Shown in pieces: positions 13,062 to 17,318 of a stretch of 17,318 bases of DNA. Below the pieces are notes generated by a model. The model was not told the DNA's origin. It did no database searches and was given only the letters and a program-made list of their open reading frames with translations. Made by a program: the position numbers and the translations under genes. The DNA is from an uncultured bacterium (GTDB lineage: Bacteria > Verrucomicrobiota > Kiritimatiellia > RFP12 > UBA1067): NCBI GenBank assembly GCA_900547945.1, contig URIT01000066.1, positions 1 through 17,318 of the forward strand, written 5' to 3'. Numbering within the stretch: position 1 is the stretch's first letter; each line of letters opens with the position of its first letter.

Positions 13062-13637
13062 ATGACAGCCCATGACATCTTCACGGATTCGCGCGTTGCG
13101 CGCGTGCGCGAACTGAAGACGGAACTCCACCGCCTGAACGGGGAACTGGCGCAGACGCGCGCCGAACTTGAAGGGCTTCGCACCCACTTCGCGCTCGCGC
13201 TGGCCGCCGCGCGCGACGCCGAGACGCTGCCCGAGGGCGGTCGCCTCGCGATCATCGACGGCTGGAACGCCCTGCTCGGCAGCGCCTCCCTCCTTACGTC
13301 CGCAGAGCGCCACCTCGCGGACGCGCCCCGCAAGCGCGGCATTCTCCGCGCCCACGTGCGGACCTGGCTGGACGCCCATCCGCTCGACCGGGCCTGGATC
13401 GTCTTCGACGGCCCCCAGGCCGACGGCGAGACCGAGGGGCGCCTGCGCGTGAGCTTCACGGGCGGGGAGGGTCCGCACCGCGCGGACCGCCTGATCTGCG
13501 ACTACCTACGCATGTGCCGCTACGCGGGCACGGCGCACCGCATCCACGTCTTTACCGAAGACGCCGATTTCCGCCGCGCCGCCGCCGCGCTCGGCGGCAC
13601 CGTCCACGCCATCCGCGAACTCCTCAGCGCAGGATGA
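13062..13637 (+). CDS. YacP-like NYN/PIN-fold ribonuclease with N-terminal coiled coil
   Basis: A 191-aa soluble protein. Residues ~9-50 are a heptad-like helix (ARVRELKTELHRLNGELAQTRAEL) likely to form a coiled coil. The rest matches the NYN/PIN fold as in YacP (Rae1): an opening strand with RLAIIDGWNAL (Asp66, Asn69), WIVFDGP (Asp116), HRADRLICDYLR (Asp142) and HVFTEDADF (Asp167, Asp169), an acidic set suited to metal-dependent RNA cleavage. YacP of Bacillus acts on ribosome-bound mRNA; a similar role is only inferred. The ATG at 13062 is chosen because it follows the -10 box by 8 nt; the frame open upstream would include the promoter. It is the only plus-strand gene here, divergent from the tRNA operon, and its last 14 bp overlap the end of the convergent secreted-protein gene. 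Confidence 0.75.
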   Translation: MTAHDIFTDSRVARVRELKTELHRLNGELAQTRAELEGLRTHFALALAAARDAETLPEGGRLAIIDGWNALLGSASLLTSAERHLADAPRKRGILRAHVRTWLDAHPLDRAWIVFDGPQADGETEGRLRVSFTGGEGPHRADRLICDYLRMCRYAGTAHRIHVFTEDADFRRAAAALGGTVHAIRELLSAG

Positions 13638-16600
13638 ACGTGAGGCCCGTGTGCGCCAGGTCGAGCGAGCGGCCGTCCGGCGAGAGGGCCGCCGTCCACT
13701 TGCGGCCGTCGTCGCCCGTCACGACGAGGTGCGGCACGTCCGCCATCGGCGCGGCGGCCGCGAGGATCGTCCACGCCCCCTTGGCCACCGCGGCGTTCGT
13801 GACGGCGAGCGTGAAGCCGTCCGCGAACACGACGGGCACCTCCACGCGCAGGGTCTCCCGCGCGCCGGCGTCCACGGTGAGCTTTCGGAGCGTGAGCGAC
13901 GGGGCGGCCTCGGCGTCCGTTGCCGAGCTGAGAACCGTGCCGCCGCCGGACAGATCCTGCGCCGTGTACGCCGTGCCGTTGATGTCCAGCGTCGCGGCCG
14001 CGCCGAGGCGGATTGCATCGAAGACAGGCAGGTTCTCCGTCGGCGACGCCGACCGCGTGAAGAGCGACCCGTCGCCCGGATCGACAAGGCGCGCGAAGTT
14101 GTTCGTCGCGAGCGGCGAGGACGGCGCGCGCCCCTCGGCGTCCCACACGAGGCCCGCATAGCGGCTCCACGTCCCCGCCTTCTCCTCCGCGTCCGTGCAG
14201 TACGGCGCGCAGTTGTGCGCGCGGAACGCAAAGACGTTCGCGCCGGGCTGGAGGACCGCCTGCGCCGCCGTGCGCGTGTTGGCGCCCGCCGCGTCGATGA
14301 CCGCCTCGCCGTTCACCTCAAGCCGGGCGCGGCCGCCGATCGACTGCGCGAACGTCACCGTCTTCGCCGCGCCCGTACGGTTCCAGATGTACCCCATGTA
14401 CGTGACGAGCCGCCGCGCATCAGAGGCGACGGGCAGGTCGCAGGGGACTTGGTTCGCGGAAGTCGGCCCGCGCGTCACGTAGTTCGTCGCGCACGCATCG
14501 CCCGCCACCGCCGCCTCGGCCGCCGCCGCGTTCGCATGCAGCGTGACACCCTCCCACAGGCCGGGCGCCGCACCGCGCGGCAGCTTGAACGTTCCTTCCC
14601 GCACCTCCAGGAGCGGCGCGCCCGCCTCCGAGTAGTAGCCCACCGTGTTCGCGTCCTCCTTCACGATCGACCGCCACGTGCCGCGCCCGCCCTGCACGCG
14701 CGCGACGTCCTTCGTGCCGCGCAGGCGGAGCGGCGGCAGCGTGCAGGCCTCCACGCCGAGCAGCTGCACGCCGTAGAAGTCGCACATCTGGCCCGGATTG
14801 TTTTGCCGGGTGAGATCGTACGAACCCTCGATGTCAAGCGTCCCCGACGGCGGCAACGTGCCGTCGCCGTACACGCAGAGGATGCCGCCCTCGACGTGCG
14901 CGCCGCCCGTGAACGTATTCGCGGGATTGAAGAGGTGCAGGATGTTGTTCTCGGTGTACCTCTTCGCGACGGATACCGTCCCGCTTCCCGAGACGGGGCC
15001 CTGGAGGAAGACGGCCGAGTAGTCGGTATTGCCCTGGCTCGACTGCGTGAGCGTGCCGTCGATCCGCATGGGGCCCGTCAGCGTGTTCGCCCCCTTCTCG
15101 CGCAGCACCCCCATGTCGCCGTAGAGATAGGTCGTCGCCCCCGTGAAGAGGAACGGCCACGGCCCCGAGGCCGGCCACTGCGCGCCGACGCTCGACCAGA
15201 AGCGGAAGCCCGCCGCGTCGGCGAACGTGACCGTGCCGGCGCCCGTGAACGTCACGGACGGCTGCCGCGACTGGCAGCCGTCCAGCACGAGGTGCCCGTC
15301 GCCCTCCACCCGACTGAAGTGGACAGACTCTCCGGCCCGGTCGCCCTTCAGCGTCAAGGTGAAGCCGTTGAGCGTCAGGATGGCCGCCGGGGTGTACCAG
15401 GCGCCCTGGCGCACAAGCGCGTCGCCGTCGAGGACGATCCGGTGCCCAAAGATCGGTCGCGTGCCGTAGGCGATGAGGCCGCCCGTCCCCTTCAGTGCGC
15501 CCGTGCCGTCCACGCCCGCACCTGCGACATGGACAATGCGGTCGCCGTTTCGGAAGTCCGTGCCCGCCGCCGCCGCGCTGTCCTGCGGGTGCGTGCAGAG
15601 CAGCGTGGCCCCGTCATGGACGTAGATGGGAGGCGCGGAGGCGGCGCCCGTCCCGAGGCCGTAGCGCGCGACGACATCGGCGACGCCCGCCTCCAGATGC
15701 ACCGCGCCGACGAAGTTCTCGTTCGTCGAGACGAGCCGCAGCGTGCCCGCACCGCGCTTCACGAGCGTCCAGTCCTTCAGGCGGCCGCCGTTGAGGTCAT
15801 CGAAGGCGTAGTCCGTCCCCTCTGCGGCGTTGTAGGCCGCAAGCGCCTCCTCCAGCGTCTCGGCGGCGCCGTCGGCAACCGTGAGGACGATCTGGTTCTC
15901 GCCGTACGTTCCGTGGTAGCGGTCCACCACGACCGTGCCCGCGCCCGTCAGCCAGTCCGCCTCGGCGGCGGTGTAGGTGCCGTCGGGCACGTTCTGCCCG
16001 CCCTGCCACAGGAGGGGGACGCGTACCGTCTTCCCGGCCCCCACGGCGAGGCGGCCGCCCGCCGCAAGCACCAGAGCGCCCACCTTGAGCCCCTCTCCCG
16101 CCGTCTCCGCCACCTCGAACGTCGCCGTCGGCCCGATGACGAGGCGGGAAAGGCCCGTGAACGTCGCGCCGTCCGTCAGGCGCACGACGCCGTTCGACAC
16201 CGTCAGCGCGCCGGTGGTCGGCGAGACCGCGCGCGCGAAGCGGAACGCCTTCGCCACGTCCGACGGGTTCCAGACAAAGTTCAGCGCGCCGGCAAGCTGC
16301 CCCTCGAAATACTGCTCATCGACGGGCGACGCGCCCGAGAGGACGAGCGTATGGCCCGTCCCGTCATCCGTGAGGCCATGCCCCTCCACTGGCAACCGGT
16401 TCGTGGCCGTGTGGATGTGCCCGTCGACGAACTCGTGCGTAAGGGTCGTGGGGGTGGCTTTCCCCCAGACGGGCTGGACCTTCAGCCACGCCTCGCCCGC
16501 CGTACCGTCGAAGAAGAACTCCTTCCCCGCCACCTTCATGGGCAGACGCATGCCCAGGGCGAAGGTCCCTTCGCGGATGACGCCGCCGCGCAGGTCGCGA

Positions 16601-17133
16601 AGATGCTTCGCAACCTGGCCCTCGTCCTCCGCCCGGACCATGCCCGGGCCGATCTTCACGAACCTTCCAGGCCGCGTGGCGCTGCGCCCCAACACGCCCG
16701 CCTGGAACGACAGCCGGGCCGACGCCTGCTGGACGTCGAGCGTCACCGTGCCGTCGAGGTAGAGTCCGCACCACATGGCGCCCGCCGTGGCCGGCGCGTA
16801 GACGAACCCGTCGCCCGCCTCGGTGCTTTCCTTCAGGTAGAAGCCGCGATGCCCCACGCTCTGCGTATTGTCGGGCCCGAAATAGATGCGCGAAAGGTAC
16901 ACGTCATTCAGTGTGGCCGCGATGTTGTAATCTGGACGAACAAGGCATTCAATCCGGTCGCCCTCCTGCGGAAGCCCCGTCGCGCCCGCCTCGTCCCGCC
17001 AGTTCTGGGGATTGTTGAAGTACCACCAGCCGTTGTCATTATGCTTCTCCGTGGGCGTAAACGTCCACGTCGTGGCCGCCGCCCCTGCCCCCGCCACGAG
17101 CATCCCCAACACGAGACAAAGCCGCTTGCACAT
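13624..17133 (-). CDS. Large secreted protein with autotransporter-type beta-strand repeats
   Basis: An 1169-aa protein with a Sec signal peptide (MCKRLCLVLGMLVAGAGAAA, then TTWTF). The body is rich in Gly, Thr, Ala and Val and has loose repeats of the autotransporter-associated beta-strand type, e.g. LVKRGAGTLRLVSTNENFVG (about residue 455) and LHLFNPANTFTGGAHVEGG (about 733), which predict an extended beta-solenoid. A segment near 910-960 (IWNRTGAAKTVTF...ARLEVNGEAVIDA) resembles a PA14-like carbohydrate-binding fold. The C-terminus ends LAHTGLTFILR with no beta-barrel and no LPXTG or PEP-CTERM signal, so release or attachment must use another route. The ATG at 17133 has an AAGGAG ribosome-binding site. 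No enzyme motif was recognised. The role is likely surface or extracellular; ligand unknown. Confidence 0.8.
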   Translation of the reverse strand: MCKRLCLVLGMLVAGAGAAATTWTFTPTEKHNDNGWWYFNNPQNWRDEAGATGLPQEGDRIECLVRPDYNIAATLNDVYLSRIYFGPDNTQSVGHRGFYLKESTEAGDGFVYAPATAGAMWCGLYLDGTVTLDVQQASARLSFQAGVLGRSATRPGRFVKIGPGMVRAEDEGQVAKHLRDLRGGVIREGTFALGMRLPMKVAGKEFFFDGTAGEAWLKVQPVWGKATPTTLTHEFVDGHIHTATNRLPVEGHGLTDDGTGHTLVLSGASPVDEQYFEGQLAGALNFVWNPSDVAKAFRFARAVSPTTGALTVSNGVVRLTDGATFTGLSRLVIGPTATFEVAETAGEGLKVGALVLAAGGRLAVGAGKTVRVPLLWQGGQNVPDGTYTAAEADWLTGAGTVVVDRYHGTYGENQIVLTVADGAAETLEEALAAYNAAEGTDYAFDDLNGGRLKDWTLVKRGAGTLRLVSTNENFVGAVHLEAGVADVVARYGLGTGAASAPPIYVHDGATLLCTHPQDSAAAAGTDFRNGDRIVHVAGAGVDGTGALKGTGGLIAYGTRPIFGHRIVLDGDALVRQGAWYTPAAILTLNGFTLTLKGDRAGESVHFSRVEGDGHLVLDGCQSRQPSVTFTGAGTVTFADAAGFRFWSSVGAQWPASGPWPFLFTGATTYLYGDMGVLREKGANTLTGPMRIDGTLTQSSQGNTDYSAVFLQGPVSGSGTVSVAKRYTENNILHLFNPANTFTGGAHVEGGILCVYGDGTLPPSGTLDIEGSYDLTRQNNPGQMCDFYGVQLLGVEACTLPPLRLRGTKDVARVQGGRGTWRSIVKEDANTVGYYSEAGAPLLEVREGTFKLPRGAAPGLWEGVTLHANAAAAEAAVAGDACATNYVTRGPTSANQVPCDLPVASDARRLVTYMGYIWNRTGAAKTVTFAQSIGGRARLEVNGEAVIDAAGANTRTAAQAVLQPGANVFAFRAHNCAPYCTDAEEKAGTWSRYAGLVWDAEGRAPSSPLATNNFARLVDPGDGSLFTRSASPTENLPVFDAIRLGAAATLDINGTAYTAQDLSGGGTVLSSATDAEAAPSLTLRKLTVDAGARETLRVEVPVVFADGFTLAVTNAAVAKGAWTILAAAAPMADVPHLVVTGDDGRKWTAALSPDGRSLDLAHTGLTFILR

Positions 17134-17209
17134 ACACACGCTCCTTCTTGCTGGACACCGGAAGCGGACCCGTCCATCGAATCCCCCGAAACTTCCAATG
17201 TACACAGTC

Positions 17210-17238
17210 AGTTTTGCATGTTTGGCACAATTTGTCAA
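17210..17238 (-). promoter_or_regulatory. Promoter of the secreted beta-repeat protein
   Basis: On the minus strand a perfect TTGACA (17233-17238) precedes AAAACT (17210-17215) by 17 bp, with a TGC extension of the -10. About 25 bp of almost pure A/T upstream of the -35 (about 17239-17265) resemble an UP element. The expected +1 is near 17203, leaving a leader of about 70 nt. The remaining DNA to the window end shows no gene. Confidence 0.6.
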
Positions 17239-17318
17239 TACAAAACTTAAAATTATTAAAATTACGGGTGCACCGAGAGATTTATGCAGCCACCCCACAT
17301 TTCCCGCTTGATTTTCGC

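Noticed and set aside
17134..17298. ATG at 17298 as an earlier start of the secreted protein
   Set aside because: It would put the promoter and leader inside the protein and bury the signal peptide at residue 56; ATG at 17133 has a ribosome-binding site and a clean signal peptide.

Overview
The window is 17.3 kb of GC-rich bacterial DNA, densely coded and mostly on the minus strand. Two things hint at an uncultured Verrucomicrobiota-like bacterium, perhaps of the Kiritimatiellae/Lentisphaerae side: a large secreted protein with autotransporter-type beta repeats but no beta-barrel, and a short alanyl-tRNA synthetase. This assignment is inference; no marker here settles it. Many core genes share one promoter form, an extended -10 box (TGnTATACT, twice with TTGCGC exactly 17 bp upstream).

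Region by region. Positions 1-48 hold the first 16 codons of a probable exported protein leaving the window. Positions 102-3049 are a shikimate operon: a one-piece fusion of chorismate synthase with type I 3-dehydroquinate dehydratase, overlapping aroA by ATGA. Positions 3073-5671 hold alaS, shortened to 608 aa, followed by an HD-domain phosphohydrolase. Positions 5921-7105 are rsmB. A 158-bp AT-rich gap with 8-bp iterons in inverted arrays then separates rsmB from ridA. Positions 7264-10175 are the classic rpmH-rnpA-yidD-yidC cluster with ridA attached; no dnaA or DnaA boxes are visible next to it.

Positions 10257-12274 are an insertion sequence with 13-bp imperfect terminal repeats, a small accessory ORF and a DDE transposase whose frame has no ordinary start codon. 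A gene-free stretch of about 380 bp follows, carrying an 18-bp perfect palindrome. A tRNA operon (Gly-GCC, Lys-CTT, Phe-GAA in transcription order) with its own promoter and a strong terminator occupies 12658-13023. Divergent from it is a YacP-like NYN nuclease gene (13062-13637), apparently almost leaderless, whose tail overlaps the tail of the convergent 1169-aa secreted beta-repeat protein (13624-17133).

The core genes serve three jobs: aromatic amino acid precursor synthesis (aroCD-aroA), translation and RNA maturation (alaS, rsmB, rpmH, rnpA, the tRNAs, perhaps the NYN protein), and membrane protein insertion (yidD, yidC). I did not find a defence system, CRISPR array, prophage or rRNA. 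The best leads for something new are the AroC-AroD fusion, the reduced AlaRS, the iteron arrays upstream of rsmB, the apparently leaderless genes, and the start-less transposase.
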